A stretch of 64,000 nt of DNA from Bolinopsis microptera (GCF_026151205.1 NC_087078.1:8448675-8512674); one strand, 5' to 3'. Positions 51,914-63,610 are shown, numbered from the stretch's first letter. Notes: generated by a model from the letters alone, not told the origin. Numbers and translations are program-made.

Positions 51914-54900
51914 TTACTCCAGTAGCAGGGAGGAGTTGAGTGTGCACTTCGATGTATAGAGTTTTTTGCTGCTGAATCGGGTTAAATAGGTCATTGGTAA
52001 CTCAAAAAATCGAGGGCCGCATGTTGTGTCGCTAGTCCCAACCCTGTGGAGCCACGCCCATATTTCATATCAGGTGCGTATATGGGAAATATGTATCTCA
52101 GCTTCTGAAGGTCTTAGAGACTCAAAATTGACTTTAAAATGACCGCAATGCACATGTTTATATTGGTACTATGAAGGTCATGAAAGCCCAAAATGCTTAT
52201 TTTTGGAAAAAAATCAGAAAAACCAATCGTCACTTGGGCGCGAGTAAAAAATCGACTCTTAGAAATTGAGTGAAAATCGAGTAAGCAGTTCAGTGTCTAC
52301 AACATTTCTAAACACAGGGTCCTCTGTTAGGTCATTCTAAATCAGAATTGATAAAGTAATCAAATTCTATTAGTAGTTTCAACCCTGTGGAGCCACGCCC
52401 ATATTTCATATTATGTGCGAATATGGGAAATTTGTATCTCAGCTTCTGAAGGTCTTAGAGACTCAAAGGTGGGCTTAAAATGACCGTAATGTACATGTTT
52501 ATATTGGCACTATAAGGGTCATGAAGGCCCAGAATGCTTATTTTTTGGAAAAATTCAGTAAAACCGATTTTCACTTGGGCGTGAGTAAAAATCGACTCTT
52601 AGAAGTTAAGTGAAATCGAGTATGAAGTTCAGTGTCTGCAACGTTTCTAAACACAGGATCCTTTGTAAGGTCATTCTGAATCAGAATTGATAAGGTACGC
52701 AAATTCTATTAGTAGTTTTAACCCTAGGGTGCAAAACTCCTAAATTACCACCAGGCGCAAATATATAATGACTTTTCTATCTCGGCTTCTGAAGTTCTGA
52801 ACGTTGTAGGGGCCTCTCTTTGAGCTCAAACTAACTGCGATGGCCACATTTATATACTCTATAGTGCTTAGTTTTTAAAAACTCATTAAAAACTGTTTTA
52901 ACCTTCATGCATCATAAAGTAGTAACATCAAACATGTACTTAATCATGGTATCTCGGGCTAAAAAAGTTTTATAGACATTTGCAGCACAGGAAAACGTTC
53001 AACATAAACACATTCGGATAACATTTATGGAGCAGCACATACCACCTAACTTTAATTTTGGTATAACTGCGAAAATACTCAGTTTCAGAAGCTCCTTCCA
53101 GCTATCTTAGGCTGCCTTCAGCTCCCTCTCTGGGGCTCTCTTCAGTACTGCTTGGCTATTATGGCTAATCAACTTGAATCCAACCTCATGTAGCAGAATC
53201 TACTTCTATAGCTACCTTCTGCTAACTCCATGTCAACTCTACCCAGCTACCACCACCAGTACGTTATAATTTTAGATCTTTCTAGCAACCTCTGATATGA
53301 GTGCTATCTTTTCCTTTATCCAGCTACTATACCACCAGATGGCAGAAACCACAAATTCCAGCTGTTTTCACCTACTTCGGCTACCTCTATTTAGCTACCA
53401 CCAAGGTTCCTCCAACTTCTGCTATTTCTAGCAACCTTAGCTTAAGCTATTGGGCTACGTCTTGCCCTGTCTAGCAACCATCAGCAACATTTTATTCTGG
53501 TGTTTAGAGGTTGCTAGAAACAGCAAATTTCCTCTTCCTTAATGAGCTGGAAATTGTTGGATGCAGCAAAGATAGTACTCATATCAGAGGTTGCTAGAAA
53601 GATCTAAAATTACAACGTACTGGTGGTGGTAGGCGGTACCTGGGTAGAGTTGACATGGAGTTAGCAGAAGGTAGCTATAGAAGTAGATTCTGCTACATGA
53701 GGTTGGATTCAAGTTGATTAGCCATAATAGCCAAGCAGTACTGAAGAGAGCCCCAGAGAGGGAGCTGAAGGCAGCCTAAGATAGCTGGAAGGAGCTTCTG
53801 AAACTGAGTATTTTCGCAGTTATACCAAAATTAAAGTTAGGTGGTATGTGCTGCTCCATAAATGTTATCCGAATGTGTTTATGTTGAACGTTTTCCTGTG
53901 CTGCAAATGTCTATAAAACTTTTTTAGCCCGAGATACCATGATTAAGTACATGTTTGATGTTACTACTTTATGATGCATGAAGGTTAAAACAGTTTTTAA
54001 TGAGTTTTTAAAAACTAAGCACTATAGAGTATAATAGACCCTACGGTTCTTTACAGTTGGTATATAAATGTGGCCATCGTAGTTAGTTTGAGCTCAAAGA
54101 GAGGCCCCTACAACATTCAGAACTTCAGAAGCCGAGATAGAAAAGTCATTATATATATTTGCGCTTGGTGGTAATTTAGGAGTTTTGCACCCTAGGGTTA
54201 AAACTACTAATAGAATTTGCATACCTTATCAATTCTGATTCAGAATGATCTTACAAAGGATCCTGTGTTTAGAAACGTTGCAGACACTGAACTTCATACT
54301 CGATTTCACTTAACTTCTAAGAGTCGATTTTTACTCACGCCCAAGTGAAAATCGGTTTTACTGAATTTTTCCAAAAAATAAGCATTCTGGGCCTTCATGA
54401 CCCTTATAGTGCCAATATAAACATGTACATTACGGTCATTTTAAGCCCACTTTTGAGTCTCTAAGACCTTCAGAAGCTGAGATACAAATTTCCCATATTC
54501 GCACATAATATGAAATATGGGCGTGGCTCCACAGGGTTGAAACTACTAATAGAATTTGATTACTTTATCAATTCTGATTTAGAATGACCTAACAGAGGAC
54601 CCTGTGTTTAGAAATGTTGTAGACAGTGAACTGCTTACTCGATTTTCACTCAATTTCTAAGAGTCGATTTTTTACTCACGCCCAAGTGAAAATTGGTTTT
54701 TTTGATTTTTTCCCAAAAATAAGCATTTTGGGCCTTCATGACCTTCATAGTACCAATATAAATATGTGCATTGCGGTCATTTTAAAGTCAATTTTGAGTC
54801 TCTAAGACCTTCAGAAGCTGAGATACATATTTCCCATATACGCACCTGATATGAAATATGGGCGTGGCTCCACAGGGTTGGGACTAGCGACACAACATGC

Positions 54901-55005
54901 GGCCCTCGATTTTTTGAGTTACCAATGACCTATTTAACCCGATTCAGCAGCAAAAAACTCTATACATCGAAGTGCACACTCAACTCCTCCCTGCTACTGG
55001 AGTAA
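51914..55005. mobile_element. 3.1-kb palindromic foldback element
   Basis: TTACTCCAGTAGCAGGGAGG at 51914 is matched by its inverse ending at 55005. The arms are about 1.40 and 1.44 kb (51914-53312 and 53568-55005) and highly similar; the right arm has about 30 extra bases near 54030-54060 (accctacggttctttacagt). The spacer is about 255 bp. Each arm contains two diverged tandem blocks (about 52020-52320 and 52380-52680) with ccctgtggagccacgcccat and cttctgaaggtcttagagac. Its end phrase acatcgaagtgcacactcaa also terminates the MFS segments. No transposase is present. Confidence 0.85.
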
Positions 55006-55150
55006 TTTACATGATCTCAGATTACAAAATGTTTCGTGGACACTTTTTAGGCGCGATCGTAAAGTTACGATCGATCTTAGAGTACACGATATAACTTACG
55101 ATATAACTTTCGTGGAGGACACCACGATTATTATCTTCGAAAACACTTAC

Positions 55151-55190
55151 TTTTTAAAAGTTTTACGGTACCGTAAAACTTTTAAAAAGC
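55151..55190. repeat. Perfect 40-bp palindrome
   Basis: ctttttaaaagttttacggt is followed directly by its exact inverse, centred on ggtacc. It lies 10 bp from the larger palindrome at 55201. Confidence 0.85.
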
Positions 55191-55200
55191 GTAAAATACT

Positions 55201-55350
55201 AAAGCGTAAAATACTAAATCCATCACTCAAAGCCGGGAAGGTCACGTATTCGGTATTGCAGATAAAACCTCTCACGTGAGAGGTTTTATCTGCAATACCG
55301 AATACGTGATCTTCCCGGCTTTGAGTGATGGATTTAGTATTTTACGCTTT
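55201..55350. repeat. 150-bp near-perfect palindrome
   Basis: The arms start aaagcgtaaaatactaaatc and meet at ctcacgtgag (55271-55280) with no spacer. One mismatched pair is seen (ggtcacg/cgtgatc). The phrase agcgtaaaatacta also occurs just outside the left arm (55189-55202). It would extrude a long cruciform. Confidence 0.88.
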
Positions 55351-57449
55351 GTTTCAAATTCAGGGAACACTCAACAGTCTTTTTTTGCCAAAAGTCACCT
55401 GAGTCACCTGATCGGACAAACGTCTGATACTACTTTTGTTGGGGTGCTTTTGTTTATTTTGAATTGATCTGCTTATATCATTATTTATAGCTATCAGTGT
55501 TATTACCTAAAGTTGACGACGAAATGAAATCCATCGGTTTATAATTATAACGAACAAGATTAGCAATACTAGTGCGGAGTGCCCAACTCAGCTTAATAAG
55601 CACGCCGAAGCCCAATTGACTATTGCGTCATTTTCATAGTTCATTTTGGTATAAATAACTAAATAATCATCATTAACGTTCGTACTATCCTAACATATTC
55701 ATAATAAGGTCATTACCTTCGTGGTCGATCACCCCACCATAATTGTGACCATTCACAAACAGTCTACATCTCACTAAGCTTCATGTCGTCTACATCTCGT
55801 TACATCACTTACCAGTCAGCCAATTATCTCACCAGCGGGAGCTCACTCAAAATAGCTTCTTTTCCTGGCACACACCACGTGACCTCACTTTCTCTCTAAA
55901 AACTTAGTCAGAACGTGATCTAACCTTAACAGGTAAACGTGAAGTTCCTAACGTTCCCCTCCTTCTTCTCTTCTTAAAAACATGAGGAGCCGGCGGACCC
56001 GCATTGTAACGCGTCTTATCATGTAGTAGTTATCATAACCACATTACGTAACACACACACATTACACACTGTAACCTGCATGTCACGTGACAAGCTTGCA
56101 GCAGCAGGAAACTAGCGGCTCTGTGCTGCTGCACGTATCATGTGTGCATAAAGCAGCACCAACTTCTACCTGCTGTTTGTCCTAGACTATATTATCGTGT
56201 GCTATTTTTAGATCCTCCACTGCACGACTTGTCCTTGCTCCTTGCACGTACTACTGAAGATATATCTGCTACACTGCATAGGACTATTTCGGTGGTACTG
56301 CCCGTTTATTTTAGAAGTTCGCGTTACTTCAGCTGAGACTGTGATTATTCCTGTTGGAGCTGGAATCCAATATAAGGCTGGACCTGACCATGATGGGCAT
56401 AAATGAATCTACAAAGTCACTGCTCAGGTCAGTTTATTGCTTGTTGTACGTCAAGTGTGTTAAATGTGATTTGCTGCTATCTTGGTTGTGCTATTTTCAG
56501 GTACAGCTGCATGTTTTAGTATCTGCCATCTGGAATATGCTTGGAACAGTTTTTAAGATTCAGATTGTGTCGAATCGTTAAGATAAATAACCACAAAACT
56601 ATTTTATAAGTTCTTTTAGTTGTAATTGTGTTACTCTGTGGTTTACTTGCTCCGTACTGTATCAATTAATCATAAACCTTACTTTGTTATTATAGTATTA
56701 TGACTTTGTTATTACTTTGTTGTAACTTTGTTATGATTTTGTTATGATTAACTACGACCTGTTTTACAATGCTAGACGCCTTTGCACAATCCCACTGCTA
56801 CTTTACTGATTAAATATTTGTGCGTATTCCTGTCATTAATTAATATTTTGATTCGTTATCTTCAACCCCGTACAAATGCTACAAATCCTCATATTATTAA
56901 TGATGATCAGCACTCTAAATTTACTGTTTAAGGTAATGACTAATGATATAATTATGTAATTGTTTATTGTAAGTATATATTATCTATCTTTAAATTGATT
57001 GTATTCGAATATCATATTAATAAAATACTGAAAACTTAAAATGTTTATGGTACATTTTTATGATATCTATATTTTAAGCTGCAACCTTTTTAGTCCATTA
57101 GAACAAACTTTATAGTATGCCTTGGTTGCAGGATCGTTCCAGTTTCCACTAATAAGCTATAGGTGCACTTAGGGACCGATATAATTGCTAAGTTCCTATG
57201 ACCAGTTTACTCGTCATTTGGTGTTTCGGTGTCCCTAATTTTGTTTACACTCATAAGTCACTTTTGTAAAGGCATGTACATTCTTGTGAAAAGGCCCTTT
57301 AGGTGTGAAATTGATCTGAATCGGTGTATTTTTGGACGCTGATTCCGAATCACCCCACATGACGTAGGGTAAAAATGCTTCCACGGAGAGTTATGGGCAA
57401 AAAACCGTTTTGGTCACGTGACAGGCTAGCAAAACATGAATTCGATTGT
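55351..57449. other. No recognisable gene
   Basis: Two kb with short unconvincing frames (for example 56142-56336 and 56354-56581). A possible splice pair (gctcag|gtcagt and attttcag|gta) occurs near 56425-56505, but no protein family is recognisable. It could hold non-coding exons; I cannot support that from sequence. Confidence 0.4.
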
Positions 57450-57585
57450 TTAGGGCTCGGGTTAGGGTTAGGATTGTGGTAAGGGTTATGGTTAGCTTCG
57501 GGGTTATGGTTATGGTTATGGTTAGCTTCGGGGTTATGGTTATGGTTATGGTTAGGGTTCCGGTTAGGGTTGGGATAAGGGTTTA
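57450..57585. repeat. Degenerate telomere-type array (TTAGGG/TTATGG)
   Basis: Runs of gggttagggttagg at the edges and ggttatggttatggttag in the middle, with the phrase ttagcttcggggttatggtt duplicated (57492 and 57522). It is on the strand opposite to the CCCTAA clusters in the MFS segments. Confidence 0.7.
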
Positions 57586-57739
57586 TGTAAAACCGTTTTG
57601 TACGGCTGCAAAACCATAAAAACCAAAGTCACGTGAAATTTTTGGGCGAGCGAATTAGTAAGAGCCGTCTTCCGGCGTATTTTCTTTGTAATAAAATTAA
57701 TAAAAATGATGTACTACTTTTGATGATACAAACTCAAAG

Positions 57740-57985
57740 TTACTGGACCATTATTACCAAGGTTACTGTAGCAGTATTATCAAGGTTACTGTACCATTAT
57801 TATCAAGGTTACTGTACCAGTGTTGTCAAGGTTACTGTACCAATGTTACCAAGGTTACTGTACCAGTGTTGTCAAGGTTACTGTACCATTATTATCAAGG
57901 TTACTGTACCAGTGTTGTCAAAGTTACTGTACCATTATTATCAAGGTTACTGTACCAGTGTTGTCAAAGTTACTGTACCATCTTA
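57740..57985. repeat. 23-bp minisatellite, left array
   Basis: About 11 units of ggttactgtaccattattat + caa, alternating irregularly with a second type (agtgttgtcaa or agtgttaccaa in the variable half). The same repeat in the same orientation occurs at 63360-63610, on the far side of the Penelope-like element. Confidence 0.9.
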
Positions 57986-58020
57986 CTATATATAAAGCGA
58001 GACGATATATATATATATAT

Positions 58021-59605
58021 TATGATTGGCTACTGGGACACGTCATACACACGGTTGGATTGTTAATTCGGTTGAAGTACCTTTACATCCATTATCACCA
58101 TAATCTGAACATGATTTATTAAAAATTTGCAATATCGAAAACGAAAAATCTGAATAAACTGAAAATTTTAAAACTGAAAGCTGCACTCAATTGATGGAAG
58201 GCAAAAATTTACTCATAACTAGCAAGGTAATAACTACAAATGAACAGCAGATTTATAAATCTGCTGATAAAAATTAGATAAAAGACAAGGTAACTGATAA
58301 GAGTTTTAAAATTACACGTAAGCAGATAAATTGTCTAAAATTTCTGTCTCAAATCAAGTTTATAGTGCATCATGAATTTAGGCTTGTTCGATCAAAGTTA
58401 TATTAGGAGATATTAGGAAAATAGTTCGGTCGGCCGGAAGGGAGTCCAGACTGAGTGTGGTGTGGAGGCAGGATCACCGAGAGACTCGAGATGCTTGTGA
58501 GAGTAGTGTACTCATCTAACCGCCATCCAGTATGTGCCACCGGTAGAAATACATATATTATGATTGGCTACTGGGACACGTCATACACACGGTTGGATTG
58601 TTAATTCGGTTGAAGTACCTTTACATCCATTATCACCATAATCTGAACATGATTTATTAAAAATTTGCAATATCGAAAACGAAAAATCTGAATAAACTGA
58701 AAATTTTAAAACTGAAAGCTGCACTCAATTGATGGAAGGCAAAAATTTACTCATAACTAGCAAGGTAATAACTACAAATGAACAGCAGATTTATAAATCT
58801 GCTGATAAAAATTAGATAAAAGACAAGGTAACTGATAAGAGTTTTAAAATTACACGTAAGCAGATAAATTGTCTAAAATTTCTGTCTCAAATCAAGTTTA
58901 TAGTGCATCATGAATTTAGGCTTGTTCGATCAAAGTTATATTAGGAGATATTAGGAAAATAGTTCGGTCGGCCGGAAGGGAGTCCAGACTGAGTGTGGTG
59001 TGGAGGCAGGATCACCGAGAGACTCGAGATGCTTGTGAGAGTAGTGTACTCATCTAACCGCCATCCAGTATGTGCCACCGGTAGAAATACATATATTATG
59101 ATTGGCTACTGGGACACGTCATACACACGGTTGGATTGTTAATTCGGTTGAAGTACCTTTACATCCATTATCACCATAATCTGAACATGATTTATTAAAA
59201 ATTTGCAATATCGAAAACGAAAAATCTGAATAAACTGAAAATTTTAAAACTGAAAGCTGCACTCAATTGATGGAAGGCAAAAATTTACTCATAACTAGCA
59301 AGGTAATAACTACAAATGAACAGCAGATTTATAAATCTGCTGATAAAAATTAGATAAAAGACAAGGTAACTGATAAGAGTTTTAAAATTACACGTAAGCA
59401 GATAAATTGTCTAAAATTTCTGTCTCAAATCAAGTTTATAGTGCATCATGAATTTAGGCTTGTTCGATCAAAGTTATATTAGGAGATATTAGGAAAATAG
59501 TTCGGTCGGCCGGAAGGGAGTCCAGACTGAGTGTGGTGTGGAGGCAGGATCACCGAGAGACTCGAGATGCTTGTGAGAGTAGTGTACTCATCTAACCGCC
59601 ATATA
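58021..59605. repeat. 538-bp tandem repeat, about three copies
   Basis: Units start with tatgattggctactgggaca at 58021, 58559 and 59097 and are virtually identical. The third is cut at gtagtgtactcatctaaccg in favour of a (TA)n tract. Phrases such as gaaactgaaagc/aaactgaaagctgc and the tttacatc(a/c)att region are shared with the 3' flank of the Penelope-like ORF (59680-59830), so the unit may be a diverged 3' terminal region of a related element. Confidence 0.9.
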
Positions 59606-60002
59606 TATATATATATTTCATGGCTGGACTTCTACACAATAAAAGAAAGCGGTTGTGATTAGATCGTCGAAAGTCTTTGCATCATTTATTTACATCAATT
59701 CTGAGAAATTATATCATTAAAGTAACTACAACAAATACGAATCATATACAATTGAGAATAAATACAAACTAAAAGCAGTGGGAAAATCCGATGAACTGAA
59801 ATTTAAAAAAGAAACTGAAAGCCGTTAAAAATGTACTCTTATCTTATCTCTTATCTAAATACTGATAACTGATTCTCGGAAAATCACTTTAAATCACAAC
59901 AAAAAACCTGTAAAATTAATACTAAAGTAAAAAATGTAGTATGCACGTCTCTGGAATAATGGTATAACTAAATAAAATCTACAAAATATACTAAAACTAA
60001 AA
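59606..60002 (-). other. 3' flank of the Penelope-like element
   Basis: AT-rich DNA downstream of the minus-strand ORF, beginning at a (TA)n tract. It shares short phrases with the adjacent 538-bp repeats. No further frame is seen. Confidence 0.45.
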
Positions 60003-62456
60003 CTAAGCTCCGGCAGATTTAAAAAGTATATGGTTACTATCAAGGGTGTTCATACCCCCAAACCGTTCAAGGGTTTTCAATTGGGTCTGGTAGAACCCCT
60101 CTCTAGCTTCCATAGCCTTTTCTTTGTCTGCTTTACTAATATTAGGCTCAAATACTAAAGCGTCTACTATAATGACAGAAAGGTGCTTACTAAGTGAGGA
60201 ATTATAGGAGGCTATGGTGCTAAAATCTAAATCATGATCAATATCTAAAAAATGGTTAACTAATTTACAACTTCTTATACCTTTCTTTATGTGACTCTTA
60301 TGGTTAGAGAATCTCTTAGGGAGATTTGAGGTAGTATAACCGACATACGACTGTTTACAAGTCTTACACTCCATTAAATAAATGAGGTTATAACTCTGAC
60401 AAGATATATACTTAGTTATAGGGAAAACTTGTTTAGAATGGTGACTACTAAAGTTGGAACAGGGGGACAGGAAATTTTGCTTACAAACATAGCATTTACC
60501 ACAAGCATGGCACCCTGGGTCGACAGCCCCGGGAACCGCCCTTAGACTTTCGGAGTCTGGTTCCTGGATCTGACTTGCAGTTGTTTCTCTCTCATTATCA
60601 CAGTTTAAAGTTCCACTGGCACGGTACTTATTGTGTACAAGCATGCCACCGATAGTTTGATTCTTTCGATGACTCACGAATACACTGTCCGCACGTACCA
60701 GCTTCTTCAGGGCCGGATCAAGGTTGAGAAGGTGCTTATACTTATGGATAATGCCCCCCATGTTGGGAAGTGCTGGATTTTGATCCATCACCATGGGTAT
60801 TAAACAGGCAGTCGACTCATCCTTGTCTTTAAGGGTATACAAGTTTTTCCTATTAGCTATATCACTAAATTTGTTAAAGGCATCTTCTATAATACTGGAA
60901 TGATAACCTCGGGCTAGAAGGTAACGTGTATAGACCTCTCTCTGCTCCAAGAAGTTAGTGTCTTCACTGTTGTTCTGTCTCACCCGCCTCGCCACTCCAA
61001 AAGGTATGTTTTTTACAACATGGTTCCTATGGCATGACGTGGGGATAAGGTAGCAGTGGGTGTCACTAGGTTTAGAGTAGAGTTTGGTGTGGACAACATC
61101 ACCAACAGCATAGACATAGGTGTCTAGAAACTCAACGCCGTCCCTAGAGTAGTCGTAAGTAAACAAAAGGTTTGGGTGGATACTATTGAGCCATTCCATG
61201 AATTGTAATAGTTCCTCAACAGTACCGGGCCAAGCCATATAAATGTCATCACGTAATCTACCCCAGAATGCTGGTCTATGAGGCGGGCCATATTCTAGAT
61301 CTCCTTCGTTAACTAAGATATCAATCTTATCCATAGCACAATCAGCATACTCACATGAGTTCTTAGGACCCATCGCTGCTCCACGCTCCTGGCGGTATGT
61401 TATACCGTTAAATGAAGCAATGTTGTAATCAAGAGTAATTTCTAGTGCTCTAATAATGCATTCTGTACTAAACAATTGATCACCACTACTCCTTTTATTC
61501 AGGTGCTTAGTGCATTGTTGGATCCCCATATCCCTAGGAATGTTGGTAAACATGTTAGATATATCGATGGCAACATGTATAACCTCCTTTCCCAACAATA
61601 TGCTAGACTCGTTCAGGCTATCAATCTTCCTCAGAAAGTGAGGGGTATCAATAATTCTATAATTCAAAGTGGCCTTCTTCAATTCATACGCAGTCAAGGC
61701 AGAAAGGTTTTCAATGTATGAACCACAGCCGGTGGTAATCATCCTCCCAGGATACAAAGGCGGTTTGTGTGCCTTGGGATTCAGGTACATGTTTCCAGGC
61801 TGGTTAAGCTCAGTACATGGAATAACCCACTCCTTGACCTTCTTGGACATACCTAATTCATCTTTAAACTCAATTGTCCAATGCGAAATTTTATCAATCA
61901 ATTCTACAACTAAATCATCTACATTATTTACAATACTATATACAGATCTATCATTTAAATGTACACCTATTCGTTGAATATAATCTTCTTCACTAAGAAG
62001 GAAGAATCCTACTCCTTTATCGAATGGTCTGATAACAATGTCTTTCCAACCTTTGACTTCTTTGAGAGCTGCTCTGATGGGCGCAGTGATGTTATCTGGT
62101 GAGACGAATTTCTGAGTTGGCCTGTGGAGGTCTACTTCTGCTCTGCAGCATTTTATAAATGCCTCAAGTGCAGGGTTTTTACAAGATTCGAAAGTACGTG
62201 ATGCATCAGTCTTTATAAGACAACGTTCCATGTCAGTAACTCTCTTATCTGCTTTGTTGGGTCCACATTTAAAGCTATCAAATACAACTTTAGCTCTCAT
62301 TTTAGAAAACCATCTACACAAATCGTTCTCGAAGCGGCTTAGATCTGGTAGGGGAGGTGTAGGTGCAAACTTGTGAGACAAGAAAAAGACATAGAGTTGC
62401 TCTTTACTAAGCTCTTTGTCTGTAAGATTTACAACTGTTCTGGACATGTTTTCCAT
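60003..62456 (-). CDS. Penelope-like element polymerase (RT + GIY-YIG endonuclease)
   Basis: A single intact ORF of 817 aa. The RT part has NMYLNPKAHKPP (about 222), GRMITTGCGSYIENLSA, HVAIDISNMFTNIP (motif A), RQERGAAMGPKNSCEYAD (motif B), LRDDIYMAWPG (motif C, with the RDD form seen in Penelope-like RTs) and FLDTYVYAVGD. A cysteine cluster CHACGKCYVC...C (about 655-670) leads to a GIY-YIG nuclease: NLIYLMECKTCKQSYVGYTT, PKRFSNHKSHIKKG. These are telomerase-related retroelements that move by target-primed synthesis. The intact frame points to recent activity. The ATG at 62454-62456 gives a full-length N-terminus. Confidence 0.9.
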   Translation of the reverse strand: MENMSRTVVNLTDKELSKEQLYVFFLSHKFAPTPPLPDLSRFENDLCRWFSKMRAKVVFDSFKCGPNKADKRVTDMERCLIKTDASRTFESCKNPALEAFIKCCRAEVDLHRPTQKFVSPDNITAPIRAALKEVKGWKDIVIRPFDKGVGFFLLSEEDYIQRIGVHLNDRSVYSIVNNVDDLVVELIDKISHWTIEFKDELGMSKKVKEWVIPCTELNQPGNMYLNPKAHKPPLYPGRMITTGCGSYIENLSALTAYELKKATLNYRIIDTPHFLRKIDSLNESSILLGKEVIHVAIDISNMFTNIPRDMGIQQCTKHLNKRSSGDQLFSTECIIRALEITLDYNIASFNGITYRQERGAAMGPKNSCEYADCAMDKIDILVNEGDLEYGPPHRPAFWGRLRDDIYMAWPGTVEELLQFMEWLNSIHPNLLFTYDYSRDGVEFLDTYVYAVGDVVHTKLYSKPSDTHCYLIPTSCHRNHVVKNIPFGVARRVRQNNSEDTNFLEQREVYTRYLLARGYHSSIIEDAFNKFSDIANRKNLYTLKDKDESTACLIPMVMDQNPALPNMGGIIHKYKHLLNLDPALKKLVRADSVFVSHRKNQTIGGMLVHNKYRASGTLNCDNERETTASQIQEPDSESLRAVPGAVDPGCHACGKCYVCKQNFLSPCSNFSSHHSKQVFPITKYISCQSYNLIYLMECKTCKQSYVGYTTSNLPKRFSNHKSHIKKGIRSCKLVNHFLDIDHDLDFSTIASYNSSLSKHLSVIIVDALVFEPNISKADKEKAMEAREGFYQTQLKTLERFGGMNTLDSNHILFKSAGA

Positions 62457-62509
62457 TATATATTTATCTGTGCCATTTTACTGACACCACGGCATCAACT
62501 TTAGGGAAA

Positions 62510-63107
62510 TTGGTAGATCACCGACCGGCTATAAGCCGGTTATAAGCCGGCTATAAACCGGCTTATAGCCGGCTACAATTTTTATAGCCGGCTATAAGCC
62601 GGCTTATAGCCGGTTAGTAGCCGCTTACATTTGTTGTTGAGCGACGGCTATTAGCCGGTTATAAGCCGGCTATTAGCCGTTTAGGTATCGAAAGTGGTTA
62701 TAAGCCGGCTATAAGCCGGCTATAAGATATTAACTTAACTTCATCGTACTGAACTGAGTTAATATCTTATAACCGGCTTATAACCACTTTCGATACCTAA
62801 ACGGCTAATAGCCGGCTTATAACCGGCTAATAGCCGTTTTCACTGAATTTCTTATAGCCGGCTCCTGACTATCGTTCAGTACGATGTAGTTGAGTTAATA
62901 TCTTATAACCGGCTTATAACCACTTTTAATACCAAAACGGCTAATAGCAGGCTTATAACCGGCTAATAGCCGTCGCTCAACAACAAATGTAAGCGGCTAC
63001 TAACCGGCTATAAGCCGGCTTATAGCCGGCTATAAAAATTGTAGCCGGCTATAAGCCGGCTTATAGCCGGTTAGTAGCCGGCTTATAGCCGGTCGGTGAT
63101 CTACCAA
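62510..63107. mobile_element. Foldback-like element made of TATAAGCCGGC motifs
   Basis: 598 bp with ends TTGGTAGATCACCGACCGGC and its inverse. The arms are filled with 10-11-bp palindromic motifs (ctataagccgg, ttatagccggc). Internally the block taatatcttataaccggctt occurs twice directly (62760 and 62898) and once inverted (about 62700-62735), so several fold-back states are possible. It starts 54 bp upstream of the Penelope-like ATG. No target duplication is evident. Confidence 0.8.
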
Positions 63108-63359
63108 CTGGCCCAACTTTAACGCAACTTTCCGCAAAAACCGTAAAAGATATACAACTGAAATTTTGTTGACTGAGTCAAATGCTTTTATGCTTTTCAA
63201 ATCAGCATGAAAAAATAAAAAATTGGCCAAGGAATAATTATTTTAGTGCCCAAAATTTGGACCCCCAAGTGGTGTCAAAAACGCGAATTAAATAGGTAAT
63301 AATTATTTTAGTCTCTTGAGTCTTGACACCACTTTAGAGTAATACGGGTTCCTGCTAGT

Positions 63360-63610
63360 TATTATAAAGGTTACTGTACCATTATTACCAAGGTTACTGT
63401 ACCAGTGTTGTCAAGGTTACTGTACCAGTGTTACCAAGGTTACTGTACCATTATTATCAAGGTTACTGTACCATTATTATCAAGATTACTGTACCATTAT
63501 TATCAAGGTTACTGTACCAGTGTTACCAAGGTTACTGTATCAGTACTATCAAGGTTACTGTATGTACCAGTGTTACCAAGGTTACTGTACCATTATTATC
63601 ACGAAGGTTA
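63360..63610. repeat. 23-bp minisatellite, right array
   Basis: About ten units of the same repeat as 57740-57985 in the same orientation, with a 4-base expansion (tgtatgtacc) near 63560. Confidence 0.9.

Noticed and set aside
56142-56581. Small + strand frames in the 55.4-57.4 kb region as host exons
   Set aside because: No family resemblance and only weak splice-like sites, so this is not enough to call a gene.
57633-58122. Frames such as KVTVPVLSRLLYQC across the 23-bp minisatellite
   Set aside because: The length follows from the repeat, with no protein-like flanks. The same nonsense peptide appears at the second array near 63405.
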